Positions 17,230 to 26,468 of a stretch of DNA of 64,000 nucleotides are shown here, piece after piece. The notes beneath the pieces are model-generated. The model did no database searches. It was not told the DNA's origin and was given only the letters and a program-made list of their open reading frames with translations. The position numbers and the translations under genes are program-made. The DNA lies in assembly GCF_000317065.1 (NCBI RefSeq), contig NC_019701.1:4164001-4228000 (forward strand), in the 5' to 3' direction. The stretch's first letter is position 1; each line of letters opens with the position of its first letter. The stretch is from Pseudanabaena sp. PCC 7367. GTDB taxonomy: Bacteria > Cyanobacteriota > Cyanobacteriia > Pseudanabaenales > Pseudanabaenaceae.

Positions 17230-19536
17230 ATGGCAAGAGCAAGAAGAACGATCGATCAAAAGGCAGCTACCGACGCGGCAGTTCAGGAAAGTGCTGAAAA
17301 TGCGATCGTAGAGAAAGAAACGATCGCTTCTGAATCTAAGCCTAACGGCAAAGCCAGCACCAGCAAGTCTGCTCAGAAAAAGTCAGAATCATCAGAATCA
17401 AGCGATCATGCTGCCGCGATCGAGGCCGCCAAAATCGAGAAAGCCAATCGACAAGAGCAAGCCTTTACGTTTTTTAATCGGGAAATTAGCTGGATTGCCT
17501 TCAATGAAAGGGTACTAGATGAAGGGATCGACGATCGCACCCCATTACTGGAGCGGGTTAAGTTCTTCTCAATTTTTAACTCCAACCTGGATGAGTTTTT
17601 TATGGTGCGGGTTGCCAGGAGCAAACGTAAAATTAATCTTGGTTTAGATATTTATACCGATGATGGTCTCACGCAACCAGAGCAATTGAGCGCGATCCGT
17701 AAAGCCCTGTTGCCCCTGGTCAAAAAAGAGCATCAGTTTTTTGAAAAGCACCTCAGGCAAGAGCTAAAAGCTGCCAATATTCATATCCTTGACTACAAAG
17801 ATTTAAACCAAAAGCAAAAAAATAGTCTCACGGAATATTACAAAGAAAATATTTTCCCGGTGCTTACGCCATTGGCGGTCGATCCCGGCCATCCGTTTCC
17901 CTATATTTCTAACTTGAGCCTGAATCTGGCCGTGGTGGTGGCCGATCGCCAAACCAAGGAAAAGCACTATGCCAGGGTTAAAGTCCCCAGTTCGATCAAC
18001 CGCTTTGTAACAGTGCCAGGGAGCGATGGCCAATATATTTTTGTGCCACTAGAGCAGGTGATCGCCCATAATCTGGGTAGTTTGTTCCGGGGCATGGAAA
18101 TCAAAGAATATTATGCGTTTCGGATTACCCGCGATGCGGAATTAGACATTGAGGAAGATGAAGCCGATGATTTGATCTCAGCCTTGCAAGCGGAGTTGCG
18201 TAAACAACGGTTTGGCTCGGTAGTGCGGATGGAGATCGCCGCTGATACCCCCAATTACATTCGCAGCAAATTGATCGAACAAATGTGCATCCAAGAAGAT
18301 GATGTATATGACATTGATGGTTTGCTCTGCCTGCGTGATCTAATGTCGATCGCTTCCCTGCCATTACCAGAATATAAGGATCAGCCCTGGCGATCGGTAA
18401 CCCATCCTCGACTCAAGACTGAAGATGGGGATGGCTACCAACCGGATATTTTTAGTGTGATCAAAGCTGGCGACTTCCTGGTTCATCACCCCTATCAATC
18501 GTTTACTACCTCAGTACAACGATTCATTGAAGAAGCCGCCGCCGATGAGCAGGTATTGGCGATCAAGCAAACCCTCTACCGCACCTCAGGAGATTCGCCG
18601 ATCGTCCACGCCCTGGTACGTGCCGCCGAAAACGGGAAGCAGGTGGCGGTATTGGTAGAACTAAAAGCCCGCTTTGATGAAGCTAATAATATTTTGTGGG
18701 CCAAGAAGCTAGAGAACTCTGGTGTGCATGTGGTCTATGGGGTGCGCAACCTGAAAACCCATACCAAAACCGCGCTGGTGGTAAGGCGCGAAGGCGATCA
18801 TATTGTCCGCTATGTGCATATTGGTACGGGCAACTACAACCCAAAAACGGCCAGGTTCTATAGCGATCTGGGGCTACTTAGTTGCCGCAAAGAATTGGGC
18901 GAAGACCTGAGTGAATTGTTTAATCATCTCACTGGCTATTCGCATCAAACTGAATATCGTAAATTGCTGGTAGCACCAGTGACCATGCGCGATCGATTTG
19001 AGCAAATCATCAGGCGCGAAATAGAGCACCAAACCGGTGGATATCAGTCTCGGATGATCGTGAAGATGAATTCCCTGGTTGATCCACGGATCATCAAGCT
19101 ACTCTATGAAGCTTCTGCGGCCGGGATTCAGATCGATTTGATTATTCGGGGGATTTGTTGTCTGCGACCAGGGGTCAAAAATCTCAGTGAGAATATTCGG
19201 GTGGTGAGTATTATTGGTCGATTCCTGGAACATTCCCGTATTTTCTACTTTAGCAATGGTGGCAAGGAAGAAGTTTATATTGGCAGCGCCGACTGGATGC
19301 CCCGCAACCTGAATTCACGGGTGGAGGTGATTACGCCTCTCGAAGACCCCGCGATCATCGAAGAGCTAAAGCATATACTTGATGCCACGCTTTCTGACAA
19401 ACGCCAGGCCTGGGATTGTCAGCCGGATGGCTCCTATGTACAGCGCAAGCCAGCCAAGGGTGAACCGGATATGGGATCGCAGCATTATTTCATGGCGCAA
19501 GCCCGTCCTGATTTTGAGAGTAAAGACTTGGATTGA
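17230..19536 (+). CDS. ppk1: Polyphosphate kinase 1
   Basis: Reversibly transfers the gamma-phosphate of ATP to polyphosphate, making the polyP store common in cyanobacteria. The family starts at FFNREISWIAFNERVLDEG, preceded here by an unusual N-terminal extension of about 75 Ala/Ser/Lys/Glu-rich residues. The phosphohistidine motif LKTHTKTAL places the catalytic His at about residue 511. The second conserved His is in FLEHSRIFYF (about 668), and GTGNYNPKTARFY is intact. ATG 17230 is chosen because GAAGG (17220-17224) lies 5 bp upstream; a TTG at 17212 would add six residues. The 768-residue length is slightly above the usual 690-720 because of the extension. Confidence 0.96.
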   Translation: MARARRTIDQKAATDAAVQESAENAIVEKETIASESKPNGKASTSKSAQKKSESSESSDHAAAIEAAKIEKANRQEQAFTFFNREISWIAFNERVLDEGIDDRTPLLERVKFFSIFNSNLDEFFMVRVARSKRKINLGLDIYTDDGLTQPEQLSAIRKALLPLVKKEHQFFEKHLRQELKAANIHILDYKDLNQKQKNSLTEYYKENIFPVLTPLAVDPGHPFPYISNLSLNLAVVVADRQTKEKHYARVKVPSSINRFVTVPGSDGQYIFVPLEQVIAHNLGSLFRGMEIKEYYAFRITRDAELDIEEDEADDLISALQAELRKQRFGSVVRMEIAADTPNYIRSKLIEQMCIQEDDVYDIDGLLCLRDLMSIASLPLPEYKDQPWRSVTHPRLKTEDGDGYQPDIFSVIKAGDFLVHHPYQSFTTSVQRFIEEAAADEQVLAIKQTLYRTSGDSPIVHALVRAAENGKQVAVLVELKARFDEANNILWAKKLENSGVHVVYGVRNLKTHTKTALVVRREGDHIVRYVHIGTGNYNPKTARFYSDLGLLSCRKELGEDLSELFNHLTGYSHQTEYRKLLVAPVTMRDRFEQIIRREIEHQTGGYQSRMIVKMNSLVDPRIIKLLYEASAAGIQIDLIIRGICCLRPGVKNLSENIRVVSIIGRFLEHSRIFYFSNGGKEEVYIGSADWMPRNLNSRVEVITPLEDPAIIEELKHILDATLSDKRQAWDCQPDGSYVQRKPAKGEPDMGSQHYFMAQARPDFESKDLD

Positions 19537-19599
19537 GCTTGAAGCTAAACAATCCATAATCGATATCAATCAATAATCAGGCTCGAAATATACCAAGAT

Positions 19600-19645
19600 C
19601 TGATCCAGATATATGTTTAAGTAATGTCCTACCAATCTGGATCAG
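19600..19645. terminator. Inverted repeat between convergent genes, possible bidirectional terminator
   Basis: CTGATCCAGAT (19600-19610) and ATCTGGATCAG (19635-19645) are perfect 11-bp inverted repeats around a 24-nt loop. They lie midway between ppk1 (plus) and the Fe-S/cNMP gene (minus). No strong T-run follows on either side, so termination is inferred from position and stem strength only. Confidence 0.5.
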
Positions 19646-19728
19646 AATTGTTGGCATCGATCAAGAGCCAGATCCCAGCCTGACTGACAGTTGCAGTCCG
19701 ATCGATAAATCGATATATAAATCGATAA

Positions 19729-22557
19729 TTAGAGTGGTGCGACCGCAACCGCATCAAAACCTTCCGCGGTTACCAATTGCTGTAATCGTTTACTTTCCAG
19801 TTCCAGTACCCGTCTGGCAAAGTCATGGTCACGATCGAGCAGGTGATCAAAGGCATCAACTGGGATCGCCATAATCCTGGTTGGTTCCTGCATTGCCACC
19901 AAACGACCCGATTGTTTACCGTGGGAGAGTACCTCCAACTCATCAAGTATTTGACCCGGCACCAGGCTCGACGTTACGGTATTGCCATCACTATCGTGGA
20001 CTTGAATTTCGACCCCACCCTCAATTAATAGTAATAATTCCCGGCAGGTGTCACCTTCATCGGAAATAATTGCCTCATTGTCATAGATATTAATGTAGGC
20101 CAGATTAGCCAGATCTAACAGGGTGTCGCTATGCATATCTACAAACAGGTCAGTATTAAAAAGATATACAAGCTTCTCTAGCAGAGGTAAGTTGGATAGC
20201 TCTAAAGCAGAATCACCAGAATTAGCAATAATCGCTGTGATCTCACCAACTGGTTGCGATTGCTTGCCTTCTTCTAATAATGGCTGAGCTGCTTTTTGTG
20301 CCTCTGCTGGTGAGAGCAAATGCATAATATATAAGCTGGCGATCTGGGTAATCGGATTGGTTTCCGAGAGCAGCGATCGCAAATGATAGTTAATATCATC
20401 AATGCTCAAGACCATCGAACAGGCTGGTGCAATATCCTCAGACTGGCGCAGCAATGAAATCTGTTCAGTGGTAAGGCGATTATTCCATTTGGAGGTGGGG
20501 TTTTCTAAAACATCTTGCAATACCCCTGGCGCAAGATTACCGAGATCGTGGGCGATCTGATTGGCGATCTTTTGATCTTCGGTGTTCTCAATCATCTCCA
20601 GCAGGCCACGCACTAGCAATCGCTTTTTCTGCTTAACGGTAGACCGCAGTAAGTTCAGGGTTTGTCCATATTGTCTGAGTAATGGTTGGTTCAGGGCATG
20701 ATAGCGCTCGATCAGCTCTTCTAATTGACCCAGCAAATGCTTGGCACGACGCAAAGTACCTGCTTCTGGTTCCAGGCCGCCCAGGATTTCTTCTTCTTCT
20801 TGATAGGTAATACAATAGTCCTGCCGCAGTCGTCGGATTGCCCCAGGATTGTCTAGCAACAGGTCATTGATCGATTGCTTTTGCTGTAGTTTCAGCATCC
20901 GTTCCAGAGCCCGCCGATAGCCGCTGAGTTTAACCTGGCTTTCCAGCGATCGCCGCCGCTCTGGGTTTAGTAGATCTGGGTCTTCGATTCCTAGCTCAGT
21001 CAGAATCGTGGCGTGCTCGTCATCGCTAATATTTAGTTCCGATCGCATTTGCGCTAATACTGACAGGCTATTTGCCGAATCCACATAACCTTCTGCCAGG
21101 GATTCTTGCAAAATGCCCTTATAGGCTTGATAGCGTTTTTCTTTGGTAAATCCTGGCAATACCTTAGACAGCACATAGACTTCGTCGGCATTCAAGGCTT
21201 CCAGGGATTTACCCTCTAACCAACGATCGAAGTTAAGACCAAGCTTGGCCAGTTGCTTACGCAGGCGATTAGCCAATCCTTCACGGGAGTAGGTTTCCGT
21301 AGTTCTGCCCCAGGTACGATATAGCCAGATTGCGCTGGTGGTAATCAAGACTAATTCCCATATATATTGCACTGAAACAGGCAGCAGTGCTAACCAGGAA
21401 CGCGCCGCAAAAATAAAGAAGAAGTTAAAAATAAAAAAGGTGCAGAGGGTAAAAATGCGGTGTTGAATCTGTTCGGTTGACAAAAATTTGCCCCAACGGT
21501 TTTTAAGATATTGTTCTAGGCGGAGTCCGGTGAAATAACCGATCGCACTAAATGCTCCCAGGGTGAGCGGCACTGCCACAATTTTAGGAATGGCGATCGC
21601 CTGACCAAAGAAGTAAAAGCCAGGATCGAGTAATGTACCCAATTGATTTGCCTCATAGGCCCAGATCCCCGACATGTAATATTGCCAGTTCCCGGCATAG
21701 AGATAGTAATAGACAAAGTAACCAATCACCAGGCCAACATAGCCGTAGTAGAGTAATTTACGATCGGCTTCGTCAATGCCATTCCAGTAGGTGCGCTCAG
21801 CATCAATATCAATGCAGGGGCTTTGGCAGGCAACACAAGCGCTTTTTTCTTGTCCATCGGCATCCACAATCCGACACATGGATTGGGTCACCTTGTTATT
21901 GGCAGTATGAGCCTGGGAAGTCAATAAACCCCTTGGTTCGCCATAGACTTTTTGCACCGGTGCCATGGGGCAGAAATAATTACACCAGGATTTGCCACCA
22001 TAGAGATAACCAACCGCGATCGCAGCACCGATCGTTATAAGCAACCAGAGCGCTAGTGCCATGCGATCGGCATTAATAAATAAAATCCGGCAGCATAAGC
22101 CCACAAAAAAATAGCCGAACTGGAGATAAATATAATTTTTTGCGAGCCAGGAATCCTTCGCCACCCTGGGAATCTCAAACCGCACTACACCTGCACTGCT
22201 AACCCGCTTGATTTTGCGCTGCCACCCCAGGGCACGGGGAATTTGCGACAGGAACGAAAGTGGACAAATGCGCCGCCACAACTCATGGCCAAAAACAAGC
22301 AGAATTAAAATAGCGCTGGGGACAATTAAACCCCAAAAGATTGGTGCGGCTAGCCCATAGGTATTTTGCTCTAGGCATACTTGTTGCACCTGGATGCAAA
22401 CTTCAGGCTTGGCGCGAAGCGGACTGGCAAGATTGTTTGGATCTGTAAGTAATGGCGAGATCGGATCATAAAACAATGAAACCAGTAAAATTAGCCAGCC
22501 CATTGTTAATACCCATCTCACCCGATGCATGGTCTGTTCGGAAGTCTGGTGAAACAT
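19729..22557 (-). CDS. Membrane 4Fe-4S protein with C-terminal cyclic-nucleotide-binding-type domain
   Basis: The first 430 residues form a polytopic membrane region with cysteine groups like those of NapH/NosR-type membrane ferredoxins: ICPLSF (C98), WCNYFCPM (C192, C196) and a C228-x12-C241-x2-C244-x3-C248 cluster. This fits one or two 4Fe-4S centres on the cytoplasmic face. Residues about 430-800 are a soluble, all-helical, charged region with HEAT-like character. Residues about 815-930 look like a CRP/CNBD beta-roll (LLLLIEGGVEIQ, PGQILDELEVLS). The expected phosphate-binding cassette is degenerate: DEL replaces GEL and the Arg is displaced. It lies 137 bp downstream of bicA on the same strand, probably in one operon. 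I infer a redox- or nucleotide-sensing membrane protein; no enzyme activity can be assigned. Confidence 0.7.
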   Translation of the reverse strand: MFHQTSEQTMHRVRWVLTMGWLILLVSLFYDPISPLLTDPNNLASPLRAKPEVCIQVQQVCLEQNTYGLAAPIFWGLIVPSAILILLVFGHELWRRICPLSFLSQIPRALGWQRKIKRVSSAGVVRFEIPRVAKDSWLAKNYIYLQFGYFFVGLCCRILFINADRMALALWLLITIGAAIAVGYLYGGKSWCNYFCPMAPVQKVYGEPRGLLTSQAHTANNKVTQSMCRIVDADGQEKSACVACQSPCIDIDAERTYWNGIDEADRKLLYYGYVGLVIGYFVYYYLYAGNWQYYMSGIWAYEANQLGTLLDPGFYFFGQAIAIPKIVAVPLTLGAFSAIGYFTGLRLEQYLKNRWGKFLSTEQIQHRIFTLCTFFIFNFFFIFAARSWLALLPVSVQYIWELVLITTSAIWLYRTWGRTTETYSREGLANRLRKQLAKLGLNFDRWLEGKSLEALNADEVYVLSKVLPGFTKEKRYQAYKGILQESLAEGYVDSANSLSVLAQMRSELNISDDEHATILTELGIEDPDLLNPERRRSLESQVKLSGYRRALERMLKLQQKQSINDLLLDNPGAIRRLRQDYCITYQEEEEILGGLEPEAGTLRRAKHLLGQLEELIERYHALNQPLLRQYGQTLNLLRSTVKQKKRLLVRGLLEMIENTEDQKIANQIAHDLGNLAPGVLQDVLENPTSKWNNRLTTEQISLLRQSEDIAPACSMVLSIDDINYHLRSLLSETNPITQIASLYIMHLLSPAEAQKAAQPLLEEGKQSQPVGEITAIIANSGDSALELSNLPLLEKLVYLFNTDLFVDMHSDTLLDLANLAYINIYDNEAIISDEGDTCRELLLLIEGGVEIQVHDSDGNTVTSSLVPGQILDELEVLSHGKQSGRLVAMQEPTRIMAIPVDAFDHLLDRDHDFARRVLELESKRLQQLVTAEGFDAVAVAPL

Positions 22558-22694
22558 ATTTCAGGTTATTAAAAAATAATTCTTAGATAGAGCTTAAATA
22601 GGTTAATAGGTAGTTCCTTATGTAATATGTAGCCAGATTTTTGGCAAAGGAGAGCCTAGAAATTGGATTAGATGGCTCTAGCCGCAACTTAACT

Positions 22695-24425
22695 TTAACT
22701 ATCGGCGATCGCTTCTGCGTCTAACTCCAATTTATCATCTTGATCATCTCTGTTTTCACCTACGGATCTAGGTCTAGTTTCAACTATTTCCAAGGCAAAC
22801 CTAAGCGCCATAGTCAAATCCAACAGCAATCGCTCCGGCGGAATCATTTCCATGATTTTCAAGGTTTCCAGACGACGCTTAATTTGACCAGTGGCACCAA
22901 CAATAAAGATATGTCGTTCTTCTTCGATCGCATCTTTAATTGCATTTTCCAATGCCAGTGAAGAAGTTACGCCCAGATGCGGTACATCACTGAGGTCCAA
23001 AATTAAAGCATCACAACTTTCGATCGCCTGGTTCTCGCGGGAGATTGCCTTAGCTACACCAAAAATCATTGGCCCACTGAGATGGAACAGCAACACCCGA
23101 CCATCGGTTTGACGCAATAGATCTTTTTGTTCGTCATTAAGGACAATTGCATCATCAGCATCGGTGATTAATTGCACATCCTTCGATCGTAATTCGCTCA
23201 GCTTTTGAATTGTGAGAACATTGGCCACAAATACACCAATCCCCACAGCCCAGATCAAGTCTACAAAGACCGTGAGCAAAATCACGCCATACATGATTAA
23301 CGAACCCTTCCAGGAAATTTCGTGGGCTCGCTTTAGGAAGCTCCAATCGATGATATCAAAACCAACTTTGATCGCAATCCCGGCCAGCACTGACATGGGA
23401 ATAATTTCGGTAAAGCCTAGTTGTCCGGCAGTGAGCACCAGAACCAGTAAAATAAATGCCCTGGTTAAGCCTGATAAGGCAGTACGCCCACCAGCTTGAA
23501 TATTAACTACCGTGCCCATTGTGGCACCAGCACCGGCGATCCCACCACACAAACCAGATACCAGGTTACCTAGCCCTTGGCCAATTAATTCTTTATCTGA
23601 ATTATGTTGACTACGGGTCAGGCTGTCGGCCACCACCGAGGTGAGCAGCGCATCAATACAACCCAATACACTCAAAACCAGCGCATCGATCACCATGATT
23701 TGCAATTGATCGGGGCTGAATGTGGGCATTTGCAACTGTGGCAAACCAGCATTGATTTGACCGATAACGGCAACATCCGTACCCCTGAGGAAGAAGAAAT
23801 AGACCACCATCCCCACCACTAGGGCAGTTAGCTGCGGTGGCAAGATCCGCTTGAGTTTACCAGGGGTAAGAAACAGAATGGCGATCGTCATAATCCCCAA
23901 ACCGGCTTCCGTGGGATTGATTTGCTGTGAAATATTGGGGATATTGCGAATCACGTCCAAAGATCCACCATCTACGGCATCAGCACCAAAGAACGGAATG
24001 ATTTGTAAAATAATTAGAATAATACCGATACCTGACATAAAGCCAGATATGACTGTATAGGGCATCAGGGTAATGAATTTGCCTAGCCGCAAAAAGCCAA
24101 AGATAATTTGAAAAACCCCGGCCATCATCACAACCGTAAAAGCCATTGCCATGCCGTTGTCTGGGTTGGCTACGGTAAGATGAGCGATCACAGCGGTCAT
24201 AATTACAGTCATTGGGCCAGTTGGCTCTGAAATCAGCGTTGGTGTACCACCAAACAGAGCCGCAAAGAAACCAACCAGAATTGCCCCATAGAGTCCGGCT
24301 GTTGCCCCAGCACCGGAGGCTTCACCAAATACCAGAGCCATTGGGATTGCGATAATAGCGGCTGTCACCCCACCAAAAATATCGCCCCGCAGGTTACGCA
24401 AGTGAATTCGATTCGTAATTCTCAT
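22695..24425 (-). CDS. bicA: SulP-family Na+-dependent bicarbonate transporter BicA
   Basis: A plasma-membrane, low-affinity, high-flux sodium/bicarbonate symporter of the CO2-concentrating mechanism. The 576 residues comprise a SulP transmembrane domain of about 14 segments and a C-terminal STAS domain (about 430-550). The start MRITNRIHLRNLRGDIFGG, the GGTPTLISEPTGPMTV motif (59-74), SLTRSQHNSDKELIGQGLGN and IIDWSFLKRAHEIS closely match the characterised Synechococcus BicA sequence as I remember it. That is much closer than generic sulfate permeases. STAS residues ILDLSDVPHLG are intact. The Fe-S/cNMP gene follows 137 bp downstream. Substrate assignment as bicarbonate is strong but by homology. 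Confidence 0.9.
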   Translation of the reverse strand: MRITNRIHLRNLRGDIFGGVTAAIIAIPMALVFGEASGAGATAGLYGAILVGFFAALFGGTPTLISEPTGPMTVIMTAVIAHLTVANPDNGMAMAFTVVMMAGVFQIIFGFLRLGKFITLMPYTVISGFMSGIGIILIILQIIPFFGADAVDGGSLDVIRNIPNISQQINPTEAGLGIMTIAILFLTPGKLKRILPPQLTALVVGMVVYFFFLRGTDVAVIGQINAGLPQLQMPTFSPDQLQIMVIDALVLSVLGCIDALLTSVVADSLTRSQHNSDKELIGQGLGNLVSGLCGGIAGAGATMGTVVNIQAGGRTALSGLTRAFILLVLVLTAGQLGFTEIIPMSVLAGIAIKVGFDIIDWSFLKRAHEISWKGSLIMYGVILLTVFVDLIWAVGIGVFVANVLTIQKLSELRSKDVQLITDADDAIVLNDEQKDLLRQTDGRVLLFHLSGPMIFGVAKAISRENQAIESCDALILDLSDVPHLGVTSSLALENAIKDAIEEERHIFIVGATGQIKRRLETLKIMEMIPPERLLLDLTMALRFALEIVETRPRSVGENRDDQDDKLELDAEAIADS

Positions 24426-24570
24426 ATCTAGTTTAATTAAGAATTTATTTAAAAAATCAAATAGCTAAAATATGCATAGCCAATCTGTATGTTAAGCATT
24501 ATTTGTAATAGCTAAATCTTAAGGTTAAACCGATTAAATCAAAAATAATCAGCAAGTATTCCTAGCAAAA

Positions 24571-24645
24571 ATCGGCGATCATTAAATAACCATTGCTCAC
24601 CTTAAACATCCCAAGAAGTAAGGTAGAGCTGGCATGATCGCCGAT
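24571..24645. repeat. 12-bp inverted repeat, 51-nt spacer
   Basis: ATCGGCGATCAT (24571-24582) and ATGATCGCCGAT (24634-24645) are perfect reverse complements. They lie about 150-220 bp upstream of the bicA start. This could be a large hairpin or a paired operator site. Confidence 0.6.
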
Positions 24646-24731
24646 CAATGTAACCTTCAAGGCATTGAACATGCATCAACTATTATCAACATACCATCAC
24701 ACAACGATAAACAAAAATCAACTATTTAGTG

Positions 24732-24761
24732 GCTATATATAGATTTAAGCCTATATATAGC
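24732..24761 (-). terminator. AT-rich hairpin downstream of znuB, possible terminator
   Basis: GCTATATATAG (24732-24742) and CTATATATAGC (24751-24761) form a perfect 11-bp stem with an 8-nt loop, 46 bp after the znuB stop on the minus strand. A T5 run occurs further downstream on that strand, so termination is plausible. The stem is weak in GC. Confidence 0.45.
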
Positions 24762-24806
24762 TGAATGAACATTTTTGCGGATATGGCATATGTCTAAACT
24801 AGGTAT

Positions 24807-25652
24807 TTAGTTTGTACTAGGTTGTCCGCGCCAATGTGAAAAGGCGATCGCACTCAGGAAAATTCCTAACTGGGTGATCACAATACTTGGCCCCGATGGC
24901 CAACGCAGCAATGCCGAAATAAACATGCCCAGCAAAGCACTGGTTGCGCCTAGAAGTGTTGATAAACCTGCATAATGAACAAAACTACGACTGAGCAATC
25001 TAGCAGCCGAAGCCGGAATCACCACAAATGCGCTCACTAATAACACGCCGATCGCTTTGACTGAGATCGCCACCAATAATGCCAGCATCACCGTAAACAC
25101 GTTGCGATGCGCTGAGACTGAAACACCACGGGCGATCGCCATCGGTTCATTTAGGGTGATCAGCATCTGGGTGCGAAAGGTCAAACCAAGGAATATTATA
25201 CAAGCCGCTAACAGCACACCACTAAACAGTAAATCGGCTTCCTGTATCGCCAGAATATCACCAAAGAGGAGGCTATGCAGTCCGCCCTTATATTGCTTTA
25301 CATAACTTAGAATAATGATCGCCAGCGCTAGGGATGACGAATAAACGATGTTGAGGAGAGCATCAGTACGAAGGTTGGTTCTTTCGAGAAGATAATTGAT
25401 TGCGATCGCAAAGATCACCGCAAACGGCAATAAAACCAGGGTGGGGCTGACTCCCCAAACGATCCCCAAACTAATTCCTAGTAAAGCTGAATGACCCAGT
25501 GCATCACTAAAAAATGATAGCTGGCGCAAAATGGTAAAACTGCCTAATAGCCCACCGGTCAGTCCGGTTAGCATTCCACCTAAAACTGCCCGTTGCATGA
25601 AGGGTTGTTGATACAGCTCAAAGACGCGGGTTAGTTCTGTGGTAATGGACAT
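24807..25652 (-). CDS. znuB: Zinc ABC transporter permease ZnuB
   Basis: Membrane component of a metal ABC-3-type importer. The 281 residues have about eight hydrophobic segments. The family motif GGLLGSFTILRQLSFFSDALGHSALLGIS lies at the N-terminus (about 32-60), and the cytoplasmic coupling segment SVSAHRNVFTVMLALLVAISV at about 190-210. The last gene of znuA-znuC-znuB, it starts 33 bp after znuC. The zinc rather than manganese assignment comes from the His-rich ZnuA and the Zur-like box upstream. Confidence 0.88.
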   Translation of the reverse strand: MSITTELTRVFELYQQPFMQRAVLGGMLTGLTGGLLGSFTILRQLSFFSDALGHSALLGISLGIVWGVSPTLVLLPFAVIFAIAINYLLERTNLRTDALLNIVYSSSLALAIIILSYVKQYKGGLHSLLFGDILAIQEADLLFSGVLLAACIIFLGLTFRTQMLITLNEPMAIARGVSVSAHRNVFTVMLALLVAISVKAIGVLLVSAFVVIPASAARLLSRSFVHYAGLSTLLGATSALLGMFISALLRWPSGPSIVITQLGIFLSAIAFSHWRGQPSTN

Positions 25653-25685
25653 AATTAGCGATCAGGTGATGAACTTAGCTTAATC

Positions 25686-26468
25686 TTAATGGCAAGAATG
25701 CTGATACCTGACAAACTCAGATCCATAGGCGGCAGCCAGACTATCAGCAGAAAGTGCCACTTCTGGTGTGCCCTGGCAGCGCAGGGTGCGATTGAGGCAA
25801 AGAACATGATCGCAATTCCGCCGCACCATGTTTAAATCATGGGAAACCTGCAAAATCGTCCAACCCTGTTCCTGTTTGAGTTGGTGGATCAGCTGATAGA
25901 ATTCGGCTTCGCTATGGAAATCTAGTCCCGCTGGTGCCTCGTCCAAAATTAATAACTGACGCGGCCTGACCAGGCAATAGGCCAATAGAACTCGCTTCAT
26001 TTCGCCACCGGACAAGCCACTGAGTACCTTCTGTTTCAGATGCATTGCTCCCACCTGCGAAAGGGCTTGACGCACTGCTAATGATCGTTGCCGCGATCGT
26101 CCCCAAGGGAGTTGCCAACCGAGCTTATCCCATCCCAGGCCAACTAATTCGGCTACGGTAATTGGCATATAGCGATCGAATCGAAAGCTTTGTGGTAAAT
26201 AGGCAATTTGCTGATCGATCGATGGTGGTAATCGGCCAGTTCGAGCAAGGGGTTGTCCCAACAAATGAATGCTTCCAGACTGCCGGGGTAGAATTCCCAT
26301 CAAGGCTTGAATCAGAGTGCTCTTGCCTGCTCCATTTGGCCCTACGATCGCCATGTCTGTCCCCTGGTGCAAGGTGAATGAAACCTCCTGCACTGCAACA
26401 TAAGCTTCGCGTTGAACTGTCAATCTTTCTACTGCCAAGACGATTGATTTATTAGATCCCAATTCCAT
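25686..26468 (-). CDS. znuC: Zinc ABC transporter ATP-binding protein ZnuC
   Basis: Cytoplasmic ATPase of the metal importer. The 260 residues show Walker A GPNGAGKST (43-51), the Q-loop YLPQS, signature LSGGEMKRV and Walker B LLILDEAPAGL. The H-loop histidine is in LQVSHDLNMV. Its ATG shares the final A of the znuA TAA stop (TAATG, 1-bp overlap), so translation is coupled to znuA. There is a short C-terminal extension without known motifs. Confidence 0.93.
   Translation of the reverse strand: MELGSNKSIVLAVERLTVQREAYVAVQEVSFTLHQGTDMAIVGPNGAGKSTLIQALMGILPRQSGSIHLLGQPLARTGRLPPSIDQQIAYLPQSFRFDRYMPITVAELVGLGWDKLGWQLPWGRSRQRSLAVRQALSQVGAMHLKQKVLSGLSGGEMKRVLLAYCLVRPRQLLILDEAPAGLDFHSEAEFYQLIHQLKQEQGWTILQVSHDLNMVRRNCDHVLCLNRTLRCQGTPEVALSADSLAAAYGSEFVRYQHSCH

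Larger units (their letters stand above)
24426..24806. other. Spacer between znuB and bicA with two strong inverted repeats
   Basis: About 380 bp of AT-rich DNA holding the bicA upstream region and the end of the znu transcription unit (all minus strand). It contains the two inverted repeats listed separately. No clear -35/-10 pair could be fixed for bicA. Confidence 0.5.
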
